Shown here in pieces: positions 48,191 to 58,876 of a stretch of 64,000 nt of DNA (the first letter of the stretch is position 1; every line of letters begins with the position of its first letter). A model generated the notes under the pieces. That model was not told where the DNA came from and made no database searches. It saw nothing but the letters and a program-made list of their open reading frames with translations. Where the stretch lies: the NCBI GenBank assembly GCA_025766275.1, contig JAFKAC010000004.1, positions 1,674,001 through 1,738,000 on the forward strand, read 5' to 3'. Source of the stretch: Lactarius indigo. Its lineage: Eukaryota > Basidiomycota > Agaricomycetes > Russulales > Russulaceae. The position numbers and the translations under genes were made by a program.

Positions 48191-49369
48191 CTAGTGGATA
48201 GCGATGGCTTGCGGGGCTTCCACGATGGCGGGTGTGCCGAGGCGAACGGTGAGGACAAGTATACCGTCCTTCATCTCCGCCTCAATGTCGGCGACCTGGC
48301 AGTGACACGCAGCCCGTGCCATTAGGAAGAGCGACGATAAAGAACTGCTGACGAACCTGGGTATGCGGCGGTACTTGCAGCCGACGGAGAAAGTCTCCAA
48401 ATTTTCTCTCACGTTTGGTTCTCTCCCGTTCTTCGGGAGCGGGTTCTGCGAATGGCGGAAGCGTTCGCCCTGCGATCGTTATCTGCCTTGCGTGAGTATA
48501 CGGCTCCGTTGCAAGCGTCACGCTGAGTTCGCCATGCTTAACACCCGGCAATTCGAGCATGGCGACCATAGTGTTCGTGTCGATATTGAAATGAATATCG
48601 GTACGAATTGAATATCTTTTGGAAGGAGACGTCGATTGGTCGAACGGCAGTGACTTGCGGTGGGCTGCAGGGCCGGCACAAGCATTAGGGCCCAGTAGGC
48701 AAAAGGACACAAGCAAAGGGAAGGAAGGGGGATTTGCAGCGCGGCGTACCTCATCCGCGTCAGCCCAGACCTATTGTCCTCTGTAAATGGTGATACACGC
48801 GCTTGATCGCTCACTGAGCGTGGAGTCTTCCCAGCCTCGCCATGAGAGGCGTGAGTAGCAGCCCGTCCTCCACAGGCGCTGTGAGGGCGGCCGCCATAGG
48901 GATGTGCCCGTGTGCGGGCTTTGGTGACCCGCACCAACCCTGATGATGGGGCTGAGCCCGATCTAGTGCCCGTGGGCTGCTCTGCACCAGCACCCGACAC
49001 GTCTGTTTGGACGTGTGTACGAGGCCTGCTCTCACCGCTAGCAGTTCTAATGCGTGAACGATGATACTGGCTAGGCACAACGGGCACACGCTCTTCGAGC
49101 TGTATCACAGTCGGAGAAGAAACAGCAGGGCCAGCAGAAGCTGAAAACAGCTCCTGCGGAGAAGAAAAATCAGCCGAATGAAGTGTAGTGATACCGGCCG
49201 ATGTGGTGGGGTCTTGTGGTTGTTGAACTTGGTTGGAAGCGGAGGTAGCGATGTCGAAGTCCCATTGATTGTTCACGGGGGTACTGGCATTGCTACCTCC
49301 ACCGGGCGTAGTTGGAGACATTGATTCTTGAGGAAAACCTGGACCGTTATACTGATAGCGATATGACAT
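48191..49369 (-). CDS. Hsp20/alpha-crystallin chaperone, long N-terminus
   Basis: A small heat-shock protein that should hold unfolding proteins in soluble oligomers. The alpha-crystallin domain reads 'DIHFNIDTNTMVAMLELPGVK', 'LSVTLATEP', 'QITIAGRTLPP', 'RKFGDFLRRLQVPPHTQ', then across an intron (about 48298-48360) 'VADIEAEMKDGILVLTVRL', ending 'APQAIAIH' with a stop at 48191. The N-terminal arm from the start at 49369 ('MSYRYQYNGPGF') is about 190 residues of Ser/Pro/Gly/Thr-rich disorder, much longer than usual for the family. The intron joining the arm to the domain (about 48680-48780) has a good GTACGC donor and CTGCAG acceptor, but that pair leaves the domain one base out of frame, so the exact join or a base is uncertain. 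Another start closer to the domain is possible. Confidence 0.8.
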
Positions 49370-50043
49370 TTGCACAGCCCCAACAGCGAACATACGCGGT
49401 CAGGAATAAGAGCTACGGAGACCTCCAACGCGTCTGCAGGAAACCTTAAATACGCGGTTTCACGTCCCGTGACTCCCTTTCGGTCCCGTCGAACAATGCC
49501 TCTCCGGCCCGAGAGTTTCCTTATCTGGTCATCGAATCGGTCATGACTCGCCATTGTCATTAACGTACACCAGTCGCCGTGTTTACACTATCTGTTACAC
49601 TATCGAACGCATCAATCTGAAATCCCGCTAAGGGTTTGCTATCATCCTCCAATTAGTACGATTTGGGAGTATCCCGTCCCGTGTCACGGCGCTGCCTCGT
49701 GCTTCGGAGTTGCATCAATCCAGGGTGTCTCTGACTCGCGCGAACTCCTTGGGTGCGTTTAATATCGTCAGGGCTCTGGGAAGCTTGTGGTTCATCCACC
49801 GCAGATGTGGCCACTCCGTGCAATCTGCGCGTAACCACCAATGTGACGTGTTTCCCAAACGAAACGTGAAGGAAGCGCAACACAAGTCGCGCGTCCCATT
49901 CTCCTGGTGCTGCGGGCCGCGAACGACACGTGCACCGCCTGCTGCTCCTTCCCTTTTATCTTCATCGGGAGACTTTCTATCACCGAGAACCTGCAGCACC
50001 ATGATTGGTCCATCCAAAGGGCAATTCCGAACAAGATAATCGC
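49370..50043. other. Upstream of Hsp20, part of a helicase-array repeat
   Basis: The Hsp20 promoter should lie just above 49370. From about 49860 the sequence ('cacaagtcgcgc(g/a)tcccattct') matches 55990 onward, so this part belongs to the repeated junction of the helicase array. No full gene seen. Confidence 0.5.
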
Positions 50044-50535
50044 TCACCCTCGTGACCCGGCTCCAGTCACTGCCACACTAACCAGAGTCAGACTGACGTT
50101 GTCCGCCGTTTTCTGGATGATAACAGGGATTGCCTTCTTGTCAATGCCGACGCCAACTTCAGACTTGAAGTCAAGGCCTTCCTCCCCTGAGACGGAGAGG
50201 TGCTGTGCCTCCCTGCCTCTCGCGGGAACTGTGCCAATACTTGCTGGTTCCTCCTTTCTAGCCAGTCTACGTGCACGCTTGTTCGACAGCTTCGGTGTGG
50301 GTACGTAGGGAACGGGTGACGGAAGGATCGTGGGTGCGGGCCGCCTCGCAGCCGCCTTCCACTCTCCGAAGCCGCATTTGAGCTGGTGGTCCTCTCTGCG
50401 GCGGTGCTTGGCGAGTTCGCTATGGAGGACAAAGCACTTGCATGGCTCACAGTGGACAACGTCGTGTCGAAGGTGACATTGGGCGTCCGAGCACTTTCTA
50501 GCCCTCAATGCGACGGGACACACGGTGATAGTCAT
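50044..50535 (-). pseudogene. 5' fragment of an SDE3-like helicase gene
   Basis: The start at 50535 ('MTITVCPVALRARKC') opens the same zinc-finger pair as the full helicase at 55118: a C-x8-C-x4-C-x3-H finger and then 'HCEPCKCFVLHSELAKHRRREDH', a C2H2/U1-like finger. It continues into a degenerate version of the N-terminal beta module ('GLDFKSEVGVGIDKK', 'VIIQKTADNVSLTLVSVAV') and then stops; no helicase motor follows toward 49400. It lies 355 bases downstream of the stop of the full helicase on the same strand, as expected for the next gene of a tandem array that lost its body. It might still be expressed as a small zinc-finger protein. Confidence 0.7.
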
Positions 50536-50889
50536 TGCGCTAGAGATCTGCTGAAATGAGGGACAACGCAAAGGAAAAGGGGGTATGGTGAGAGGTTACT
50601 TCAGTGCCAAGTAGGAATATATATTGTCTGCTCCAGTCTTCCGCTGCGGATGAACCCATGACTATTCGAAATGCGGGGTCAAGGAAGCTAATGTTTTCCA
50701 GTGGGAAATAACGAGTATGGAAAAGCCAATTACGTGCGAGATTCGAGACACGCCCCGCTGCGCACTGGTACTTAGTAAATATGTCCGGCGAGGCAACTAC
50801 TTGCGCCCGTCTAAGACAAGCATAATCACACGTACGTATGATACACGTAGCTACATGGCCAGAAAGGGGCCCATCTACAGCTAACCTTA

Positions 50890-53800
50890 CTATGATGCGG
50901 TCCCTTCTTCTTCCTCTTCCTCTAATCGTGTTAAGAACCTATAAATATTCTCGCTCCTCCCATTCATGTAACTCTCCCCATACACGACCCCTCCAGGCCT
51001 CGGTATCACCCTGTATCCGGGTACAGGAACATCTTCCTCGGGGTTCCAACTGAGCGCTTTCCCGGTCAATCCTTCGCTTAAGCAAACATAGTTCAAGAAT
51101 GTGCGCCACAATTCGTCCTTCCCTAATACCTCTGGGTCTCCGACCACAATGAGCAGCGCCTGTGCGCGCGTGATGGCCACTAACGGGGTATTCGTCAGTT
51201 TCATAAAGTCAGGATACTCAAAGAACAGCACACGCCATTCATTCGTCGGCGGTTTTGTAAGAAACCCATTGCCTTCCGCTTGTCTACCTCTGAGTTGCTT
51301 CGGGTGGTGGCGAAAATAATGACCTTTCGTTCCTGGATTAAGGCAAGCATGACTTAACACCGTCTGGCGTCCTTGGAAACTACGCAATTGCACAGGACCT
51401 GTCCTTGGAATTTCTCGACGGAACCCACGGAAACACCTTTCAGGCCTGCAGGCCTCAATAACTCCCGAATCGCCCTGACTTGTGCCTTATAAGGTGCGAT
51501 AACACCTATATCCTTCGCATCTACAACCAGGATTAAGGGAACCAGTACGATATAAAGACGCTCAAGACTCACCGATCTTGTGTTTACGATCCTCAGTAAG
51601 CCTCAGACAATAGTCGCGGACGACGGACGCTTCATGGACATTGAGGTACGATGGAGAGTGCTGCGTGCGCAGCTCACGGCCCCTGATACCATGGAACACC
51701 ATCGGGAAGTCCATCCTTGGCAACACGTCCGACCGAAGTAACATATGTGAAACATCTGGGCTCGCAAAAGCGTGCATCCTGTCTCTATACAAGTATCGAT
51801 TCGGCCATGCGGTGATCGTGCCATGTGAGCGACGATTCCGCTGAAGGTCGACAATCCTACGTGCCTTGAGTCAACAAACTTAATCCAGTAGAGTAAAAGC
51901 GAGTAAAAGCTTACGTTCTCCCGACTTGAGTATCGAGTTCGTAGATCTGGGGCATGTGGATCAATCGCTCGAGGTAACTCTTTCCAAGTCCGGCTTCAGA
52001 AGCGGGGCTCGACTTTATGACGGGACCCAATTGTTGAGGGTCGCCCGCTAGGATAACATTGGTGTCCTTATCCGAGAAAGCCGCAATTGGAATCAACGCG
52101 AGTGGTTCCTCTGCTTGTGCAGCCTCATCGACGACTATATGGCTGAAGTTCCCTGCTGGAATGCCCTCCATCTGGAGAAGACCTGCTGAGGAGCAGGTAG
52201 AGACCACAACACGGAATTCCAGTAGGTCCTCAAACTCTTGATTTACCGAGAACTTTTGCACGAGCTCGGGTATGCTTTTCATGTCGCGCGAACGGGCATT
52301 CAAACGAAGTAGTTGGTTCACAGTTAGACCCGCGGCGGCGAGACGTTCGACGAGTAGATCTGCAGCGGCGTTGCTCGGGGTGCATGCCAGAATCTTGAAG
52401 CTGGTGTCACGGAGCAAGAGCTGCATGATACTTTCGACGAGAGTGGAGGTCTTCCCCGTTCCAGGCCTGAGGCGAGATCATCAATACTGGTCTCGAACAA
52501 AGTATTAAGATGTCCTCACGGTCCAAAGATGATGAATGGGACGGTCCCCTTTGGCTGCTGTAGGATTGAAATCACTGTTTGTAGCTGTTGGTCATCTCCG
52601 CGGATGTTCCCGTTGACTAGTGGGAGCCCGGCGATCTCCGCCATCGAAAGGGGTTGGATCTGTTTGATATCCGAAGGAGAAGGGAACAAGAGGCGACGCA
52701 AATGCGCGAGCGACGAGGAGAGTGCATGATACTGACGACGTAGCGTGATGCGATTGAGCCTGAAGCGTAGCAGAAATATCGCACCGCGATAGAGTTTAAA
52801 ACTCTTCGGAACTCGAAGGGATATCTTCAGCACTGAAAGGTTCCCCCGCTGGAATACGTTAGCATTCGCTATACGTGCGTCATAATACACGTCTTCCTGC
52901 CTATCCTCCAGCCAAAGGAAATCTCCTGTAATGACTTCTGGGAGAAGATCCTCGTCTAAATTCTCAAACTCGACACTGCGGGGGGCACAGAATAAGTGAA
53001 CACGTAGGCGAAACGTAGGAACATACAAATATCTCGAGTCTCGTTCTTGAACTTCGACCTCGAAGGGGCGTTGGTCCAGAATATCTCGCCTACCTCGAAC
53101 GTCACTGTCTGGTCAACGAGAAAGAGATCAGACCTACTGCTGGTGCCCCTCCTCGACGTTCACCAGTGCCGTGAAGTAATCTGCGTAAGTATCCATTGTT
53201 AACTCCGTCGGCCTCAAAGTGGCAATCAGACGCGGCGCCTTCTTGTTGTAAGGATGTCTAAATGTAGCGCTGTCTACTGCCTCCTGGACCAACGGGGGCA
53301 ACTTGTATTCTGGGAGCTTCCCATACGAAAACGACAGGGAAAGGTTTGGGAGAGGAACGATCTTCTCTGGTGGTATTTGTTGACCGCTTCCAGAACGTGG
53401 GATATACCCTCCTTGATTAAGAGATTCGAACCGTTGATGATCCTCGACTGAACCGGAAATAGCTCGTAGCCTTCGAGAAACTGCGAAACGACCCAATTGT
53501 TGGCTCTGGAAGAATATGAGCTGGAGTCTTGCTTCGAACCGTCCCTCGAATTCAGGGATAAATTCGATCTGCACTGTCCTCTCCGTACCAGGACGGATGG
53601 TCAGGCTGTCGCCCTCGAAAGTTGCTCTAAAACTGCTCCGGCTGATGAGCACCGATAAAGCCGATAAAGGGTTGTGGATCACCTAGAATCACTCCCATCC
53701 AATGACCCGATTTTTGCCTCAACAAAGGTGACGGCCGGGAAGTCCTTTGCATGACTGATGGTGACAGAAGACGATCGAGCTTCGAATGGCCCATTTAGGT

Positions 53801-55118
53801 CCTCGCGTTCGACTATGCCAAAATCCACCCCATCGTCGTCCGAGACGGAGATACCGGTGCCCTGGTTATCAGGAAGTCCATCCACCTCTGATGGGAGGAC
53901 TGCGGGATCATCCACCAGGTTGCTTCTGTGAAAGGTTTCCCCAGGATGCGCATCATCCACTAGGTTGTTTCTGTGAGAGGCTTCCCCAGGATGCGCATCG
54001 CTAACATGGCTGCCTAGGGTAGCATGTCCACATAGCTCGCGAAGCACAACGAACTTTTTACCGCCTAGCTGGGTATTATCGTTGAAGACGATTTGTAAGC
54101 ACGTGCGGAATGTGCCGGCATCTGGCGCCTGAAAAGACACGAAGATGTGTGACTCTCTCCACAGACCAACGGCCCCAGATACTGACGCCGTAAAACTGCC
54201 AAGGATTATATGAGAATGTTAGATCAAATGGTCGAATGACCCGCACCATGACTCCGAGGTGCCCTCGGCAGGAACGAGTTTTACAGCAACGGAAAGACTG
54301 GACACGACTTTGGTCTTCTCTATAAGGATAGCGAGATCGACTGGAGAAAAGAAATGCTGCCCCGAGATTTCAATTCCTTCGATGACGAAATAGAGGCCAC
54401 GTTCATGAGACACCACGACGGGTGGGTCAGAAGCAATAGGGATTGGTACGCTGATGGTTGGTGCAGATGCGCCAGGAAGCGAGACAGGCTCCCGAGAATG
54501 TGCAATGCCTATATAGCTACCTGGGAGGGTAGCGCGCCCACGTAATTCACGGAGTATAACGAACTCTTTACCAATCGGCCGGGTCTTGTCGTTGAAGACG
54601 ATTTGTAAGCGCATGCGGAATTCGCCAGCATGTGGCGCCTGAAAGGACACGAGGACTTTGCGTGGCTTTCTTAGTGTAACCACCTCCCCAGATACAGACG
54701 CTGTGAAACTAATAGGAAGCACATGAGAGTCTCAAATAGAGATAGGGCTATCGAAGAACCCGTACCATGACTCCGGGGTGCCGGGGGCGGGAAAGAGTTT
54801 CACAGCAACGGAAAGACTGGACACCACTTCGGTTTTCTTTATGGTGATGGCGAGATTGGCTGGAGGAAAGGATGGCAGCCTCGCGACTTCAGTCCCTTCG
54901 ACTACAAAATCGAGGCCACCTTCATGAGACACTGTGACGCGTGGGTCAGAAGTAGTGGTAACATTCCGAAGATGTTTCTTCCCGCTGCTATGTTGTCGGA
55001 GTAAGTCAGCTGGAAAGGAACAACCGCAAGGCTCGCAGCGTAAGATGTCGTGGCGATTGGGACAACCATTGGGGGTACAGGTTCCCCCAGCGAGTAATGT
55101 CGTGCAATAGGCTACCAT
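50890..55118 (-). CDS. SDE3/MOV10-like SF1 RNA helicase
   Basis: A Upf1-like superfamily 1 RNA helicase of the SDE3/MOV10 group, known elsewhere for RNA silencing and for control of transposons and viruses, usually in cytoplasmic or perinuclear granules. The start at 55118 ('MVAYCTTLLAGGTC') opens a C-x8-C-x4-C-x3-H finger and a U1-like finger ('RCEPCGCSFPADLLRQHSSGKKH'). Three beta-rich modules follow (54930-53140), two of them near-identical in layout. The motor has 'GPPGTGKT' split by intron 52469-52519, 'ILACTPSNAAADLLVERL' (Ia), 'HIVVDEAAQAEEP' (II), 'ILAGDPQQLGPVI' (III), 'DIGVIAPYKAQVRAIRELL', 'VGSVEKFQGQ' (V) and 'VAITRAQALLIVVGDP' (VI), ending 'EEEEGTAS' with a stop at 50890. Just before motif VI the usual 'RRFNVA' is not visible; an unusual stretch or an unspliced 54-base intron lies there (about 51180-51235). 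All core motifs are present, so it may be active. Confidence 0.87.
54030..55090 (-). repeat. Tandem ~528-bp duplication inside the helicase gene
   Basis: Segments about 527-529 bases apart match closely, for example 'ccatgactccg(a/g)ggtgcc..cagcaacggaaagactgg' at 54246 and 54775, and 'cgttgaagacgatttgtaagc(g/a)c' near 54070 and 54592. Each unit encodes one N-terminal beta module ('VVSSLSVAVKL..GT(P/S)ESW', then 'VSFQAP(H/D)AG.F', 'IVFND.T', 'LREL'). The copies differ at scattered bases and keep the exon phase, so the protein gained one module. Confidence 0.8.
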
Positions 55119-56059
55119 GGTAAATGGAAGAACAAGTAGCTGGGTGTGCGTTTGGCCTCTGTATAGTCACCAAGTCACAGTGCAACTTGAACAAGGCGCC
55201 AAAAAGCAAAGTACAACAATGTGACAGAATCGTCCGCTGGTAGCCGGTCACGGTGCTTCGTGTATCATGTATTATGATTCTCGACTTGACTCTCGTGACC
55301 CTGGGTCAGCCTGACTTATACGACACCGCGAGTCGGGACAGAGCAGGTGTCATTCGTTCCTCTAGGTCGGAAGACTCGGAACAGCGTAAAACCCAAGCAT
55401 ATAAGTGCTGGTGTCAAGTTCGTGTGATTCGGTTTATGAGAGAGCAGGTTACTCACCGTCCCGTACGAGGTCCAGTTTCGTGATGGGGCATCTGCCAGTA
55501 CCGTACTTACAGTGCTGGCGTCTGAAGCTTCTGTGGATTTGAAGTTTTCGTAGCATTGAAGAGTCGAAGCTTGACGCTCCGTTACTAGGGTGATTTGTCC
55601 ATCGACCATCACTCACTGTCAGAAGTTTGGGGATGGATGAATTCAAGTTTCTCCGAGTCGAAAGGATTTTAAGTTCGAGGATCTGGTTTGGGTGAAGCAG
55701 TACTCTCAGGCTCGATTAGAAAACGTGCTCACATTCCTCTGCCATCTTGATCGATCACTCCCAAGTTTTTCAAGCTCCCCTTTCCCCAACCCTGTGGCGC
55801 GGCCAGATTTACCAATGGTCGTGCGTCGACTTTTCAAATAGAGTTTTCAAACACTTCGACTCAGCCAGGCTACATCTCCCGTAGTAGGGGCAAAATATCA
55901 CCATTGTTCCGGCCTCCCTATCTGTTATCATCATGTCACGCGAAAACTTGAACCCGTGGATTTCTTGCTCCGACAAGAGAAGGTGCTACACAAGTCGCGC
56001 ATCCCATTCTCTTGGTGCTATCGGCAGAAATGGCACATAGGCTTCTTGCCTTCTTCCCC
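55119..56059. other. Upstream of the helicase, no gene seen
   Basis: The helicase promoter should lie just above 55118. From about 55990 the sequence begins the repeated array junction. Between these I see only short frames. Confidence 0.4.
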
Positions 56060-56862
56060 TTAAGCTGATGCTGTCCTACCACCTTCTAGACAATAACAGG
56101 GATGTTGTTCGTATTCTTCTGAATCACCAATGCCAACACCGACTTCTGTATGGAATCCTCCCGTGATACTAAGGAGACACTGGACTCTCTCCCCGCCATG
56201 GCACCACACACTACCCAGTAATTCCATGTTTCGGCGGCTCCAGCTCGGGTACGTAAAGATAGAGTAACAGAATGATCGGGCGTGTTGGTCACGTTGCGTA
56301 CGTTCTTCCACCTGCGAGAAGCCGCAGTTGTGTCTGTTATCCTATCCGCAGCGGTGCTTCGCAGTTTCCCATGGAGGACGAAGCACGATGCTCGGCTTAC
56401 AAGTGGACAATGTCGTGCCGAAGGCGATATTGGGCGTCCAGGCATTTCCTCGTCCCCACTGGCATCGGACACACAGTCCTAGTCACTCAGTTGCGCGTAA
56501 GAGATCTGCTGAGTTGAGAGGGAAAAGGGAGTGGAATGGGGGGCCGCTACGGTGCCAAGTAGAAAGATATGTTGTCTCTGCTCCAGCCTTCCGCTGCGGA
56601 TGAACCCATGATCATTCAAAATGCGGGGTCAAGGAAGCATTTTCCAGTGGGAATAACTTGAAGATAGAAAAGCCAATTACGTGTAGGGTTGAGATACGCC
56701 TCGCTGCGCAGTGAGCGAGTATGGTATACATGGAGGCAACTACTTGCGCCCATCTAAAGAAACAAGTAGAATTGTACATACAAAAGCGTAGCTATACGAC
56801 CAGAAATGGCTCGTCTACAGAAATGCCAAACTTACCACAATGTGGTTCCTTCTTCTCCAGCT
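56060..56862 (-). pseudogene. Second decayed helicase-array junction
   Basis: The stretch 55990-56850 matches 49860-50900 and 63000-63650 in order. It contains a mutated zinc-finger N-terminus (about 56470-56280), a piece of the beta module ('VIQKNTNNIPVIV' region near 56090), the spacer with 'cttccgctgcggatgaaccca' and 'gaggcaactacttgcgccc', and only the last 10 codons of an upstream helicase (stop at 56832, tail 'EEGTTLW'). Beyond 56862 the match ends abruptly in unrelated DNA. Neither fragment can encode a helicase. Confidence 0.75.
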
Positions 56863-57561
56863 CGCGTAAAGATTAAGCTCTAAGGACTCTGCTCGTTTCT
56901 TGCTCCGCCTCAGACCGCCTACACCAGTCCAGAGCGTGAAGAATGGCGAGAGCACGGTGCGCGGGAGAGGGTGTCGATTGGACAGCGTGGGGGCCGAAGG
57001 GGCGAAGAGAGAGGGACGGGTGCGCTGCACGAGTAGATAACGATATCATGGGGGAATCACCGTGAGTTAGCAATTCTGTCCACATTCAAGTTGACGAAGG
57101 TTCGCCGCCGTAGTACATCTGCACGCGGCGTGTGATATATACCAAGCCAGACTCCTCCAACTGAACTGCATCCGACATGGGCCGGAGAAACGAAGGCCCC
57201 CTGAAAGAGTGTTGAGACTGCAGGACTGAAGGAAATCGAGAGGTGATCCGGTAATTATCAAACAACGACAGAGCCACGGACAAACTTCATGCCGAGCAAG
57301 GTTTCCCGGCACATGTGGCCAGCAGCTCCGAGCTAAACCGCCCGGATAAACCACGTTCTAACCACAACGCGTACCCCGACGATGAGTCTTCGAGAGTCGC
57401 TGCTTTGCTTTCCGTTTTGTGTTCGGTATGGTGCCGGAAGGGAAGGGGACCGGCGCGTAGTGCAGGAAGTATACTGGCTCTAGTGTATAGAAAAAGGCAA
57501 TGGCAAGAAAATGACTAGTTGGCGGACTGCATAGAGACCGGGCTGAAGTACGAAATACTGC
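56863..57561. other. No supported gene
   Basis: Unrelated sequence begins at the breakpoint with the helicase repeat. Minus-strand frames at 56815-57354 are short and without motif. It may hold the promoter of the nuclease-like gene. Confidence 0.4.
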
Positions 57562-58399
57562 TTGATCGGGGATGAGGGGTTTGCATTTCCGAGGCGAGGT
57601 TGCGACGGGTGGTCACCGGTACAATGGCATGAAAATGAGGAGCGAGCACGTGCCGCCTCGTCCGTTCAATATTCAATGACAAAGGACTACGGTGCCGCCG
57701 CTCCTTCGGACCACATCTCCACGATATCTGTGTTACTTATTCTACGACACCCGCTGCCTTCCACTTTCCCATTAACCAAGGCTCAACTCCTTCGAACCCC
57801 GAAGCCTGGTAGCAACTGGACTGTGAACGAACTATGCGCGTACATCATCTCCGTTGTACCTCAGAGTAAGGAGGCGTTCTTTGGGACTATCGACTTCCCC
57901 GATCCGACTGGGCCGCACTGGCGCGTTTCGTGGTCGCCGAAACTAGACAGGATGCAGCGGACAAAAGGGCGAAGCAACTACCGCATTACCTAGACCTGGC
58001 GATGGACCCGAAAATCGGTCAGGAGGCAGCTGTTGTCGATTTTGCGGCCCAGTTGTTCAGTGGCCTCGAGTACGACGATGACAGTAATATCGCTTTCATC
58101 CGACGTGCCATCCCTTTTCTTAATTGTGGAGAAATTTCAATCGCCCAGATTGACACTTGCAATATGGACGATAATGAAATTCTGCTGCTGTGCAGGAAGA
58201 TAAGATATTGACGAGCATGGACGATCCATCAGAACCTCATCTCATCGCAGAGGCTATTGCAGCCTTTGCACTGAACAATTGGAAGCGAGAACGCGACCTT
58301 TGTCTCCCCCCCTGTAACTCCATTATGTTCCCTCGCCTCACCACGGCTGGCGCAACGCCGGTCTCATACAAAACTGTTTTGAATTTGCTGACATCTTGA
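57562..58399 (+). CDS. PD-(D/E)XK nuclease-like protein, frame-broken
   Basis: The body resembles an agaricomycete family that I associate with restriction-endonuclease-like folds in Crinkler-type proteins; this is inference. Visible parts: 'PKPGSNWTVNELCAYIISVVPQ', 'TIDFPDPTGPHW', 'VVAETRQDAADKRAKQL', 'YLDLAMDPKIGQEAAVVDFAAQLF', 'GLEYDDDSNIAFIRRAI', then the candidate active-site strands 'AQIDTCNMDDNEI' (Asp) and 'QEDKIL' (Glu-x-Lys), and 'LIAEAIAAFALNNWKRERDL'. Three pieces lie in different frames, with breaks near 57921 and 58175-58190, and the C-terminus ends early compared with relatives as I remember them. The start is uncertain; an ATG at 57676 is as likely as one near 57562. It sits between the helicase remnants and the CHAT gene. 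Confidence 0.55.
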
Positions 58400-58876
58400 C
58401 GCGATTCTCAGGGAGAGCGAAATGAACGAAGAGGTACTGGAATGAGGAAGTGGGTGTTTTTTTTCGAAGCGGGGCCGGTTTTATCGAGTGAAGTCGTTTA
58501 CATTGTGCATTTCTCGTGAAATCAAGCTAGGCGATGTGCGTACACCATAAATGCGGAAAAGAGGTTGGCCACCTGATCGCTAGTCTCATAGCTCAACTTA
58601 AGCCTAAAGGCTTGAACGTTGACCGCTCCCGAACTTGGTGATATTCGAAAAAGCCTGTGACTGAGGACCGATTCTTCCCCACTACTGTAGGCCGCTACAC
58701 AGGTGATACAATACTTGGACAACAATAAAACGAATAACTAAGCATATCCAACATAAATAACCGACGCCTCTGACCCTGATGACACAACATACTAGTGTCC
58801 GAATCTTTCCGAGAGAACTGGTAAGCTCCAGAGTCGTGTGTGCACTGAAATTCGACCACTCACCGAAGACGCACCA
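58400..58876. other. Convergent 3' spacer
   Basis: This lies between the nuclease-like gene (plus) and the CHAT gene (minus), with a T-run at 58457-58464. A minus-strand frame at 58522-58725 has no motif. No gene seen. Confidence 0.45.
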
